64,000 nucleotides of DNA from Flavobacterium sp. CBA20B-1 (GCF_028473145.1 NZ_CP092370.1:1674001-1738000), one strand, 5' to 3'. Shown: positions 1 through 7,386, counted from the first letter of the stretch. The notes: generated by a model from the sequence alone, not told the origin. Numbers and translations are program-made.

Positions 1-832
1 TAGGCACTAAAATAAATCTGTTCTCCCATGTACTAGGTATAAAACCATACGTTTCATAACTAAAAAATTCTTTTGCTTCAGTATCTTTATCATTTGTCTC
101 CGTTTTATTCAATCTTTCCCACAAAGTAGAACTTCTGGTATCTAAACCGCCTAACAGATCTTTTAGCCTTTCTAACCAGCTGCTCCCCATTGCTGGGCTT
201 ATAACTTGGTCATAATTCATTGACACATCAACTGCACTGCGTTTTCTTGAATTTGGTTTAAAGCCTGGCATATCTCTCATAACTCCATAAACATTAAACA
301 TTCCACCAGTCTCCCAAAACTTCCAAAAACCGGCTTCACTTTTTTTAGATGATGAACTTTTGGATCCAACATCACCGCCACCATTACCACCACCAGCTGA
401 TTCGGTAGAATCCATAATCCATTCTCCATCCATTTCATAAATCTTTAAAATTTTATCTCCCAATTGTGAAATCCTACTTCCGTTACTTTCAATATACCAA
501 TAATCATTATCCCAGTCATAATCAATGATAGAACCAAATAATCCTCGGCTTAACTGATAACTACGTGCTGAATACCAAGTTTCAAATAACCCCGAAGGGT
601 CACTAAATAACACAGGGTTATTAAAACCATAGCGATATGGTGTAAAGTCAGGTGCTAGTTCAGCCAATGGATCAATCACATTAAAACGTCCTAACGCACT
701 GTCGTAGTGTCTGTAATCTGTCTCTGTAACATTAAGTACAAAACTGTCTTCGTATTCTTTGTTTAAGAACTTATATTTATAACCATCGCCCGGCAAGTTG
801 TTATATCCCTGATGTTTTAAACCAAATGGGTA
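1..832 (-). CDS. Orphan RHS-core C-terminal cassette, partial, without a start codon
   Basis: An open reading frame on the minus strand begins at the conserved YPFGLKHQGYN core motif and runs off the left edge. It encodes the end of an RHS-associated core (YEDSF, GRFNVIDPLAEL, FNNPVLFSDPSG), then a short Gly-rich hinge (GGGNGGGD) and an unrecognised tip. A TAA (833-835) lies immediately before the first core codon and no start codon is available, so it is probably a silent fragment, not an independent gene. Its post-core segment differs from the other cassettes (it lacks the ADATTLINSLW block), so it belongs to another tip lineage. RHS proteins are large secreted polymorphic toxins whose C-terminal tips are exchanged by recombination. 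The tip's activity cannot be told here. Confidence 0.7.
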
Positions 833-898
833 TTATTTGTTTGCTTCAAAACAACCTCCATACTTTTGTAATGAAGCTGTTAACTATATGAGCAAATT

Positions 899-1165
899 TT
901 ATTTTTTGTAAAAATAAAATTTAAGGATAATTATTATAGCTGAAATCGGTATTAAATAGAAAATTATTGTGTAAAAAGCCCATGGGGCAATAATATAACC
1001 TTCCATTTCCAAAAAATATATGAAGAAGGCATAGCCAAAAAAGTGAGGAATCATCTGAAAAATAAGATTGACTACACTACTTGCTTTTTTTAAGTTTGTA
1101 TTTGTTAACCAAAACCCTAATAATAGTAAAATTATGGGAATTAATAAAGTATAAATATAAAACAT
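899..1165 (-). CDS. Small three-helix membrane protein, candidate immunity protein
   Basis: This 88-residue protein is almost entirely hydrophobic, with about three membrane segments (roughly residues 3-20, 34-52 and 60-84) and a Lys-rich C-terminus. I recognise no family. It lies 20 bp downstream of the fragment at 1186-1476 and just before the next cassette. That is the position immunity genes occupy in the other cassettes of this array. A membrane immunity protein would fit a toxin acting on the inner membrane, but this is inferred from position alone. Confidence 0.5.
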   Translation of the reverse strand: MFYIYTLLIPIILLLLGFWLTNTNLKKASSVVNLIFQMIPHFFGYAFFIYFLEMEGYIIAPWAFYTIIFYLIPISAIIIILKFYFYKK

Positions 1166-1185
1166 ATTTTTTTTTTAATCTACAA

Positions 1186-1476
1186 TTATTTTAAATCATC
1201 TCCATTGAGATATTTTAAAATATTCGATGTTACTTCGTTCCATGATTTAGCTTGTTGTTCTCTTGAATAGGTTTCGGGAGCTAACCCCATATCTACTTCA
1301 GAGCAACTATTAATAGTAAATCTAATATCTCCATCATTATTATAAAGCCTAAAGGTAATTACACCTTTCTCCATATGTCCTTCCATTGTGACAAAAGTTG
1401 CAGACATATAATTATTCGACTCCTCCATACCTGCAACCTTCACATATCCATTATTAAATGGCCCCCGCTGCCGCAC
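1186..1476 (-). CDS. Truncated cassette remnant, possible toxin tip
   Basis: A 96-residue frame opens with a GTG inside a palindromic repeat (1462-1492), so the apparent start is doubtful and the real N-terminus has probably been lost. The body contains FRLYNNDGDIRFTIN, MGLAPETYSREQQAKSW and NILKYLN and resembles a small soluble domain. I cannot assign it to a family. It is followed by a small membrane protein gene in the toxin-then-immunity order seen across the array. It may be a decayed toxin tip cut off from its RHS core by the repeat. Confidence 0.4.
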   Translation of the reverse strand: MRQRGPFNNGYVKVAGMEESNNYMSATFVTMEGHMEKGVITFRLYNNDGDIRFTINSCSEVDMGLAPETYSREQQAKSWNEVTSNILKYLNGDDLK

Positions 1477-1492
1477 GAATCCTTTCGTGTGG
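1462..1492. repeat. Palindromic element, inverted copy
   Basis: The sequence contains GCTGCCGCACGAAT followed by TTCGTGTGG, the reverse complement (with one extra base) of the elements at 6845-6874 and 7064-7093. The core CACGAA...TTCGTG forms a six-base stem with an outer CCAC/GTGG arm in the other copies. It sits at the 5' break of the truncated frame at 1186-1476. Confidence 0.6.
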
Positions 1493-1608
1493 TCATTCTT
1501 TAAAAACCAAACATTCTGAAAACAACAATATCATCAAGCAGACCTTTTTCATCAAAATAATCTACCGCACTACTGTATCGGGAAAGCTTACTCAAAGCTT
1601 TGCCTCGT

Positions 1609-1784
1609 GAATCAAGATGATCTTTGTATTGATAAACGTAAAGATACGAATTTGTTCCGTTTGGTTTTACATAACCTTCAGCATGCGAGATAGCCTTATA
1701 AAACCCGAAACTATTAAATATGCAACAGCAGTAAAGTGTTTTAATAGTAAAACAGCCTCAATACGTTTGTAAAGAGGCTGTTTG
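1609..1784 (-). repeat. 176-bp direct repeat, copy 1 (RHS pre-core relic plus hairpin)
   Basis: This stretch matches 6874-7049 almost base for base, at a constant offset of 5265 bp. Read on the minus strand it holds the hairpin shared by the cassettes and then a relic coding for HAEGYVKPNGTNSYLYVYQY and KDHL, the stretch that precedes the NVRLSYAD core in intact RHS proteins. With the adjoining 1477-1608 it accounts for the gap between cassettes. That adjoining part holds further decayed coding sequence and the palindrome, and no intact gene. Confidence 0.75.
1751..1782 (-). terminator. Cassette-end hairpin
   Basis: AACAGCCTC pairs with GAGGCTGTT across a 14-base loop. On the minus strand it is followed by a short T-rich stretch. 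The same hairpin follows the other putative immunity genes (3036-3067, 4700-4731) and recurs at 6797-6828 and 7016-7047. Confidence 0.6.
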
Positions 1785-1798
1785 TTTATAGATTACAA

Positions 1799-2140
1799 TT
1801 AGTCTAAAATCCAATCTCCTAATCCAAGTGATTCAATTCTAAAAAGATATAAAATCAAAAATAAAACAGATATATAAATTAATAAATACTTTACTTTATA
1901 AGATATCTTTTTATCAATTAAAAAGAAAAAAATAGGCAACAAAATTAACGAAATAACTAACAAAAACCAGCTTAATATATATATAAAATAGATAAATTCA
2001 AAATTTTTAGGATCTGGACTACCATATGTAGGAAATCTACCTACAGAAAAGTAAGCTCTAAAAAAAAGAATTAAAAAAAGAACTAAATTGATTGTTGGTG
2101 CAAACGCAAAAATTTTAAAATATAACTGTATTCTTTTCAT
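1799..2140 (-). CDS. Three-helix membrane protein, candidate immunity protein for the 2152-3021 tip
   Basis: This 113-residue protein has about three membrane segments (roughly residues 8-29, 50-74 and 82-100). It is encoded 11 bp downstream of the RHS cassette at 2152-3021 and is followed by the shared hairpin at 1751-1782. No known family is recognised. Position and size point to an immunity protein held in the inner membrane, which would suit a membrane-active or periplasmic toxin. The function is inferred from context. Confidence 0.55.
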   Translation of the reverse strand: MKRIQLYFKIFAFAPTINLVLFLILFFRAYFSVGRFPTYGSPDPKNFEFIYFIYILSWFLLVISLILLPIFFFLIDKKISYKVKYLLIYISVLFLILYLFRIESLGLGDWILD

Positions 2141-2151
2141 AATTATTAATA

Positions 2152-3021
2152 TTAATGGATAAGCGTATTAAAAAGATTGTCCCAACCATAATCACCTGAT
2201 TTATGCAAGCTCTTTAAAAAACTATGATTAATTTGTTGATAATCGGACTTATTTAGTGTTTTGTACATTAAATCTTGTATAATTGATTTTCTATAAGAAA
2301 CTCCTTTATCTGTTGCAACTGGAGACATAAAATCAGAAACTTTAACAATAATTCCTAATTCTTTTGATGCAAATCCATCAATTCTTCCAACATAAATCTG
2401 ACCTGGTTTAATCAAAATAGCTTCATTACTATTTTCAGGCTTAATGTAGTAATCATATGAACTCAAATTTTCAAAATAAAAATATGGTCCCACAAAAGCC
2501 ACTCCTCTATTAGAAGAAACTTCATTTACATTTTTAACATTTTTTTTGTTTCCACCACCATTACCGTTTCCACCGCCATCACCATTTCCATCACCACCAC
2601 CATTTGTTTCGTCCGGTGATAAAACGAATGCTAACATCGTTCGTACAATATCAGCAGCATTTTTATCATAGTACGTATCTACAATCTGGCCATCTTCTAA
2701 TGTATAAGAGGTTACACCATCACCTGACATATTCCATAAACTATTGATAAGTGTAGTAGCATCCGCTCCACTCGGGTCGCTCCAATACACTGGGTTATTA
2801 TCAAACGCACTATATGGTGAATAGTCGTGATGCACAACAGGATCTTGAACTAACCAACGCCCGATAGCGGGATCTAACTGACGAAGATCCATTTCATAAA
2901 TGTTTAGTCCAAAACTGTCTTCGTACTCTTTACCGTTTAACTTATAAGCTTCTGCTTCTTCACTGCGACAACTATTGGCAATATCGTTATACCCTTGGTG
3001 CTGTAACCCAAACACCAACAA
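2152..3021 (-). CDS. Orphan RHS-core cassette with unrecognised toxin tip
   Basis: The frame (289 residues) starts only at a TTG directly after a cassette hairpin. The canonical NNYYPFGL of the core is cut to VFGLQHQGYN, so the 5' part of the RHS gene is missing. Order of parts: RHS core (about 1-85, with DLRQLDPAIGRW and YSPYSAFDNNPVYWSDPSG), a block conserved among the cassettes (ADATTLINSLW to FVLSPDETN, about 86-140), a Gly/Asn/Asp hinge (about 140-158), and a unique tip (about 159-289) that I do not recognise. A three-helix membrane protein follows 11 bp downstream. Known RHS tips are toxins, and this one is inferred to be a toxin from architecture only. Expression is doubtful without an upstream fusion. 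Confidence 0.65.
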   Translation of the reverse strand: MLVFGLQHQGYNDIANSCRSEEAEAYKLNGKEYEDSFGLNIYEMDLRQLDPAIGRWLVQDPVVHHDYSPYSAFDNNPVYWSDPSGADATTLINSLWNMSGDGVTSYTLEDGQIVDTYYDKNAADIVRTMLAFVLSPDETNGGGDGNGDGGGNGNGGGNKKNVKNVNEVSSNRGVAFVGPYFYFENLSSYDYYIKPENSNEAILIKPGQIYVGRIDGFASKELGIIVKVSDFMSPVATDKGVSYRKSIIQDLMYKTLNKSDYQQINHSFLKSLHKSGDYGWDNLFNTLIH

Positions 3022-3035
3022 TTATCTCTTTTCAA

Positions 3036-3067
3036 AACCGCCTCAATACGTTTGTAAAGAGGCTGTT
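3036..3067 (-). terminator. Cassette-end hairpin
   Basis: This is the same nine-base stem and 14-base loop as at 1751-1782, with one mismatch. It lies 4 bp downstream of the putative immunity gene at 3072-3545 and abuts the truncated start of the next cassette. Confidence 0.6.
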
Positions 3068-3071
3068 GTTT

Positions 3072-3545
3072 TTAATTACCGCTGTACTCAATTGTCCAAT
3101 TTAAACTATCTAAATCGTCGATATCTAAAGTGTATTTTTTGTTATAAATATTACTTGCATGTATACGCTCCCAGCCATATTTATCAACACTATCTTTTAC
3201 TATAACATAAAAATGTAATTTTTTATCTTTTGCAGAATTGATATACCTTTTCCATTCTCTTGGGCGTCTTGATATCTCAGTAATGCTGTCTTTAATAATC
3301 TCACCACTCATAAATAACCCTGTTATATCAATAGAAGATAGTTCTTCACCTTTTTTTAATCGTTGCTTAATTCTATATTTTTCAATATTAAACATTTGGT
3401 CTTCTATTGTCATACTATAATAGACAGAGTTCATTGAATTATTTTCAAATATAATTTGTCTATTATCATATCCTTCACATTTAATCATTAATAATGTAAT
3501 TAAAAGTAAACTTAGAGCATTGACTGTATATATTAGTTTTTTCAT
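3072..3545 (-). CDS. Secreted or lipid-anchored candidate immunity protein for the metallopeptidase tip
   Basis: The 157-residue protein starts with a hydrophobic export signal (about residues 5-22) ending at a Cys (LLMIKC). It could be a lipoprotein, although Lys before the Cys is unusual for a lipobox. The start ATG overlaps the stop of the upstream toxin cassette as ATGA, which suggests translational coupling. The shared hairpin follows. No family is recognised. Export to the periplasm or membrane would fit protection against a peptidase acting outside the cytoplasm. Function is inferred from position. Confidence 0.6.
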   Translation of the reverse strand: MKKLIYTVNALSLLLITLLMIKCEGYDNRQIIFENNSMNSVYYSMTIEDQMFNIEKYRIKQRLKKGEELSSIDITGLFMSGEIIKDSITEISRRPREWKRYINSAKDKKLHFYVIVKDSVDKYGWERIHASNIYNKKYTLDIDDLDSLNWTIEYSGN

Positions 3546-4552
3546 GGTTTATAATCTGGATGTTTTATAAATAAATTTAATAATGAATTTAAGTGTTGTT
3601 CATTAACATATTTAGGATTGACTTTATTGTCCTCTAAAAATGGTTCAGGTCTACCAAAAAAATAGTATGCAAGAGTACTACCCTGTATTTCACTCCAATG
3701 TTTTTGATGACCTTCATAATCAGTTTGCCAATAATCAACCATACTCGCTATTGCAACAAATATATATTGAAACTCACCTCCGTATTTTGCTTGTAAATAG
3801 TGTCCGTATTCATGCATTAAAAGATATCCATCATCTGTATATAATGTTCCACTCCTTCTAAACCTGTCCCAAGTACCTCTATAAATATTAAGCGCACCTA
3901 ATGCATATGATGCAGCACCATAGTTTGTATCCATTATATTAACAGGCACTCCAAAAAAAGTATAAGTTCCATTATGAAAACCTATACCTTGAGGGTTAGC
4001 TCCTTTATTCTTTCCTTGACCACCATTACCATTTCCATCTCCACCACCTCCATTTGTTTCGTCCGGTGATAAAACGAATGCTAACATCGTTCGTACAATA
4101 TCAGCAGCATTTTTATCATAGTACGTATCTACAACCTGTCCATCTTCTAATGTATAAGAAGTTAATCCGTTGCCTGACTTATCCCATAAACTATTGATAA
4201 GTGTAGTAGCATCCGCTCCACTCGGATCACTCCAATACACTGGGTTATTATCAAACGCACTATATGGTGAATAATCGTGGTGTTTTACCGGATCCATTAC
4301 CATCCAACGCCCGATACCGGGATCTAACTGACGTAGATCCATTTCGTAAATGTTCAGCCCAAAAGCGTCCTCATACTCTTTACCGTTGTACTTATAAGCT
4401 TCTGCTTCTTCGCTGCGACAACTATTGGCAATATTGTTATACCCTTGGTGCTGTAACCCAAACGGGTAATAATTATTATCTTCCAGTATCTCTGTTGCAG
4501 GATTAATTGTTCCGTTACCGTCGCAATCTGCATAGCTTAACCTTACACTCAC
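3542..4552 (-). CDS. Orphan RHS-core cassette with zinc-metallopeptidase-like tip
   Basis: A 336-residue frame opening with a GTG in the NVRLSYAD region of an RHS core. Parts in order: core (about 1-125, with YYPFGLQHQGYN and GRWMVMDPVKHHDYSPY), conserved ADATTLINSLW block (to about 175), Gly/Asn/Asp hinge (to about 185), then the tip. The tip contains LLMHEYGHYLQAKYGG, an HExxH zinc-binding motif, and further Glu/His residues downstream (YEGHQKHWSEIQG) that could give the third ligand. This fits a zincin peptidase toxin. Upstream, the link to the rest of an RHS gene is broken by an insert of about 55 bp, so the cassette may be silent. The immunity candidate overlaps its stop codon. Confidence 0.75.
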   Translation of the reverse strand: MSVRLSYADCDGNGTINPATEILEDNNYYPFGLQHQGYNNIANSCRSEEAEAYKYNGKEYEDAFGLNIYEMDLRQLDPGIGRWMVMDPVKHHDYSPYSAFDNNPVYWSDPSGADATTLINSLWDKSGNGLTSYTLEDGQVVDTYYDKNAADIVRTMLAFVLSPDETNGGGGDGNGNGGQGKNKGANPQGIGFHNGTYTFFGVPVNIMDTNYGAASYALGALNIYRGTWDRFRRSGTLYTDDGYLLMHEYGHYLQAKYGGEFQYIFVAIASMVDYWQTDYEGHQKHWSEIQGSTLAYYFFGRPEPFLEDNKVNPKYVNEQHLNSLLNLFIKHPDYKP

Positions 4553-4603
4553 TGTGTTCAGGTCTCTTCGACGAAAACTTTCTCAAAGCTTTGCCTCGTG
4601 AAT

Positions 4604-4680
4604 CAAAATGATCTTTGTATTTATAAACGTAAAGATACGAATTTGTTCCATTTGGTTTTACATAACCTTCTGCATGTGGA
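4604..4680 (-). repeat. RHS pre-core relic
   Basis: Read on the minus strand this codes for HAEGYVKPNGTNSYLYVY and KYKDH, the segment that normally joins directly to the NVRLSYAD core. Here it is separated from the core by about 55 bp containing CACGAGGCAAAGCTTTGAG. Related relics are at 1610-1690, 6703-6775 and 6876-6955. Confidence 0.65.
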
Positions 4681-4699
4681 AAATTTCAATATTTTGTAA

Positions 4700-4731
4700 A
4701 ACAGCCTCAATACGTTTGTAAAGAAGCTGTT
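4700..4731 (-). terminator. Cassette-end hairpin
   Basis: AACAGCCTC and GAAGCTGTT pair across the same 14-base loop, with one mismatch. It lies 9 bp downstream of the gene at 4741-5481. Confidence 0.55.
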
Positions 4732-4740
4732 GCAATTAAT

Positions 4741-5481
4741 TCATTCTAACAATATATACCTTTTCTTGTCATATCTGTAGAATTTATTTCCTGTTTTGTT
4801 AATAATTTCTTCTATATTCAGTCGCGTATATTTAGCTAATTCAAGTTCATTTAAGACACTTCCGATTACATCGCAACTTTTATCTTCACTTATAATATAT
4901 GGAATATAGTAATTATTGAATGTATATTCTATGAATAAACCCCATTTTCCATTATATTTTTGTCTTATAAGTTCCGCAATATAAATAGAAACATATTCTT
5001 TTACATTATTATTATTTTTACGCTTATTTAATCTTTCATTGATCAATTTTGAAACTTTACATAAGTATTCAGAGTTATTATCAAATACTAATTCAGTATT
5101 CAATACTTCTGATAATCTATCACGGTATAAATGAATATTAGAATTTATTTTTTCTATATTGCCTTTCTCTTTTTCCCAAAATGTTCCAATACCTTTTACA
5201 GGATATTTTTTTGAAGCTATCATTTCTTCCATAGATTTAACATCTAAAAAAAATATTCCTTCATCACCTCCTAAAATGGGAGGAGCCATAAGTGCGGTGC
5301 CATCTTTAAAAATTGTTACAAAACAAGAATTATAATTATTTATATATGTACTAGTAACTAATGAATGTTTTTCTCTCAAAATATTATTTATTTTTTCGCG
5401 AGAAATCACTTGATATGACAATCCTTGTGCGCTCATATTAATCTGAATAAAAAATAGTAAAAAAATTAAAAAAAATTTCAT
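4741..5481 (-). CDS. Secreted candidate immunity protein for the nuclease-like tip
   Basis: A 246-residue protein with a signal peptide (MKFFLIFLLFFIQINMSAQG) and no recognised domain. It is encoded 6 bp downstream of the cassette at 5488-6648 and is followed by the shared hairpin, the position of an immunity gene. The predicted export is odd if the partner is a nuclease, because nuclease immunity proteins normally act in the cytoplasm. Either the hydrophobic start is not a true signal, the partner assignment is wrong, or protection happens during entry. Confidence 0.55.
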   Translation of the reverse strand: MKFFLIFLLFFIQINMSAQGLSYQVISREKINNILREKHSLVTSTYINNYNSCFVTIFKDGTALMAPPILGGDEGIFFLDVKSMEEMIASKKYPVKGIGTFWEKEKGNIEKINSNIHLYRDRLSEVLNTELVFDNNSEYLCKVSKLINERLNKRKNNNNVKEYVSIYIAELIRQKYNGKWGLFIEYTFNNYYIPYIISEDKSCDVIGSVLNELELAKYTRLNIEEIINKTGNKFYRYDKKRYILLE

Positions 5482-5487
5482 GTTGTA

Positions 5488-6648
5488 TTATTTTAATGGT
5501 ACTGGTGGTGTAGTATAATTAAATGGAATTGTTACGCCATTTTGGCTAGAAAGTTGAAACTGGATCATCATTTGTGAACCATTCATCATATACTGTGCTG
5601 TATATTGATATAGAATAATATTATTTGATGCTGCCAATGCATTTACACTTGTTGGAATAGAAACTCCCGTTGTCGTAACTAACGTTAATGATGCTGCGCT
5701 CGCTTTCGAATAGCCCCAACTTCTATAGGCTGCTGGTACAAACGATGCTAAATTAGTTATATGACCTTTTATTTGACTACTACTTGTCGAATTATATATT
5801 GTTCCATTCATTGCCTTTACTTCAAACCAAGCTGCATTTGGCACAACTATATCACTTAGAAACCATCTTTTTATTATTCCATCAGAAACTCCATCAGGAA
5901 CAGTTGTTCTACTTCCGCCTTTCATTTTATTTTTATTAGCTCTATAATTATCTATAGCTCCAATTAATTGATATGAACTATGCCAAGCATTTTCGAATAA
6001 AGCACCTGTAAACTGTTCCAGCATTCCTCCTGAGCAATTACACAGTTTCTGTGCATAATTTCTCAAAGTTGATTTATCTAGTTTTTGCCATCCACCACCA
6101 CCATTACCGTTTCCACCGCCATCACCATTTCCATCACCACCACCACCATTAGTTTCATCCGGTGATAAAACGAATGCTAACATCGTTCGTACAATATCAG
6201 CAGCATTTTTATCATAGTACGTATCTACAATCTGTCCATCTTCTAATGTATAAGAAGTTAATCCGTTGCCTGACTTATCCCATAAACTATTGATAAGTGT
6301 AGTAGCATCCGCTCCACTCGGGTCGCTCCAATACACTGGGTTATTATCAAACGCACTATATGGTGAATAATCGTGGTGTGTTACCGGATCCATTACCATC
6401 CAACGTCCAATATCTGGCATATAAAACCTTGCTCCATACTCATAAACATTCACTCCTAAATCTTCATTAAGTTCCTTGCCATTATACTTATACTTCTCTG
6501 CTGATTCACTGCGGTTACTGTTTACAACTTCGTTATAACCTTTGTGCTTTAACCCAAACGGGTAATAATTATTATCTTCCAGTATCTCTGTTGCAGGATT
6601 AATTGTTCCGTTACCGTCGCAATCTGCATAGCTTAACCTTACACTCAC
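5488..6648 (-). CDS. Orphan RHS-core cassette with PD-(D/E)xK nuclease-like tip
   Basis: A 386-residue frame with a GTG start in the NVRLSYAD core; an in-frame TGA lies about 35 bp upstream. Parts: core (about 1-130, with YYPFGLKHKGYN and GRWMVMDPVTHH), conserved ADATTLINSLW block, a Gly/Asn/Asp hinge (about 175-195), then a tip of roughly 190 residues. The tip has a VPDGVSDG segment followed by AAWFEVKAM, matching the D-x(n)-ExK arrangement of restriction-endonuclease-fold toxins, and a later QIKGHI. This supports a DNase tip at moderate confidence. The core variant (LNEDLGVNVYEYGARFYMPD) differs from the cassettes at 2152-3021 and 3542-4552, which share IYEMDLRQLDP, so the array is mosaic. 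Confidence 0.7.
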   Translation of the reverse strand: MSVRLSYADCDGNGTINPATEILEDNNYYPFGLKHKGYNEVVNSNRSESAEKYKYNGKELNEDLGVNVYEYGARFYMPDIGRWMVMDPVTHHDYSPYSAFDNNPVYWSDPSGADATTLINSLWDKSGNGLTSYTLEDGQIVDTYYDKNAADIVRTMLAFVLSPDETNGGGGDGNGDGGGNGNGGGGWQKLDKSTLRNYAQKLCNCSGGMLEQFTGALFENAWHSSYQLIGAIDNYRANKNKMKGGSRTTVPDGVSDGIIKRWFLSDIVVPNAAWFEVKAMNGTIYNSTSSSQIKGHITNLASFVPAAYRSWGYSKASAASLTLVTTTGVSIPTSVNALAASNNIILYQYTAQYMMNGSQMMIQFQLSSQNGVTIPFNYTTPPVPLK

Positions 6649-6702
6649 TACGTTCGGGTATCTTTCACAAAAGCTTTCTCAAAGCTTTGTCTCGTGAATC
6701 CA

Positions 6703-6775
6703 AATGGTCTTAGTAAATATAGTGATAAACATAATTACCAGCATTGTTTTTAACATATCCCTCTGCATGCGGAAA
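6703..6775 (-). repeat. RHS pre-core relic, divergent variant with a stop
   Basis: Minus-strand translation gives FPHAEGYVKNNAGNYVYHY, an in-frame TAA, then DHLDSR. It is a second, already nonsense-bearing version of the HAEGYVK...YKDHL stretch of RHS proteins. It lies directly upstream of the 5488-6648 cassette. Confidence 0.55.
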
Positions 6776-6796
6776 GATTTGTAACGTTTTTTATAA

Positions 6797-6828
6797 AACA
6801 GCCTCAATACGTTTGTAAAGAGGCTGTT
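6797..6828 (-). terminator. Cassette-end hairpin
   Basis: A perfect nine-base stem AACAGCCTC/GAGGCTGTT with the shared loop. No gene lies immediately upstream here, so it marks a cassette whose genes have been lost. Confidence 0.5.
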
Positions 6829-6844
6829 TGGTTTTTATTACTTA

Positions 6845-6874
6845 CCACACGAAAGATTCGTGCGGCAGCGTGGG
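6845..6874. repeat. Palindromic element, copy 2
   Basis: CCACACGAAAGATTCGTG followed by CGGCAGCGTGGG: an inner CACGAA/TTCGTG hairpin inside an outer CCAC/GTGG arm. It is identical to 7064-7093 and inverted relative to 1462-1492. Confidence 0.65.
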
Positions 6875-7049
6875 AATCAAGATGATCTTTGTATTGATAA
6901 ACGTAAAGATACGAATTTGTTCCGTTTGGTTTTACATAACCTTCAGCATGCGAGATAGCCTTATAAAACCCGAAACTATTAAATGTGCAACAGCAGTAAA
7001 GTGTTTTAATAGTAAAACAGCCTCAATACGTTTGTAAAGAGGCTGTTTG
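6874..7049 (-). repeat. 176-bp direct repeat, copy 2
   Basis: Nearly identical to 1609-1784, including the RHS pre-core relic (6876-6955) and the hairpin at 7016-7047. Recombination between the two copies would remove about 5.3 kb carrying three RHS cassettes. The stretch 6649-7100 has no intact gene. Confidence 0.75.
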
Positions 7050-7063
7050 GTTTTTATTACTTA

Positions 7064-7093
7064 CCACACGAAAGATTCGTGCGGCAGCGTGGG
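7064..7093. repeat. Palindromic element, copy 3
   Basis: Same sequence as 6845-6874, 219 bp away and in the same orientation. It marks the right-hand end of the RHS array. The next 290 bp hold no gene that I can see apart from the terminator at 7349-7377. Confidence 0.65.
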
Positions 7094-7348
7094 GACACAT
7101 TCCTCGCATATTCATTTTAGCTTTACTTAAAACGAATAAGATTTTTACCTAATTGAAGTTCATAATCAATATTTTATAATATTAAAAAATTGACGTAACT
7201 ATTTGATTTCCACAGGACACCTGACACATTTTGGGACACCTAGTTTTTAAAAACTCTTCAACCGAACTTTACACCTTTTACTTTTAAACTACCTTAGTAT
7301 TTTCTGTAATAAAAGTTGACATACCCAGTAAAACTGTTTTAAACAACA

Positions 7349-7377
7349 AAAAAGCCTCACATTCCTGTAAGGCTTTT
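7349..7377 (-). terminator. Terminator downstream of the tRNA genes
   Basis: AAAAAGCCT and AGGCTTTTT form a stem around a 12-base loop, with T-runs on both strands. It lies 10 bp beyond the 3' end of the left tRNA-Asn gene. Confidence 0.8.
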
Positions 7378-7386
7378 TGTATATTG

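Noticed and set aside
1462..7093. Repeated short palindromes considered as a CRISPR array
   Set aside because: Spacing is irregular, copies are few and in both orientations, and the sequence between them is RHS relic, not unique spacers; no cas genes.
7215..7243. GGACACCT repeated twice around TGACACATTTTGG, looking like the end of an insertion sequence
   Set aside because: No matching inverted end or transposase fragment nearby; too short to call.
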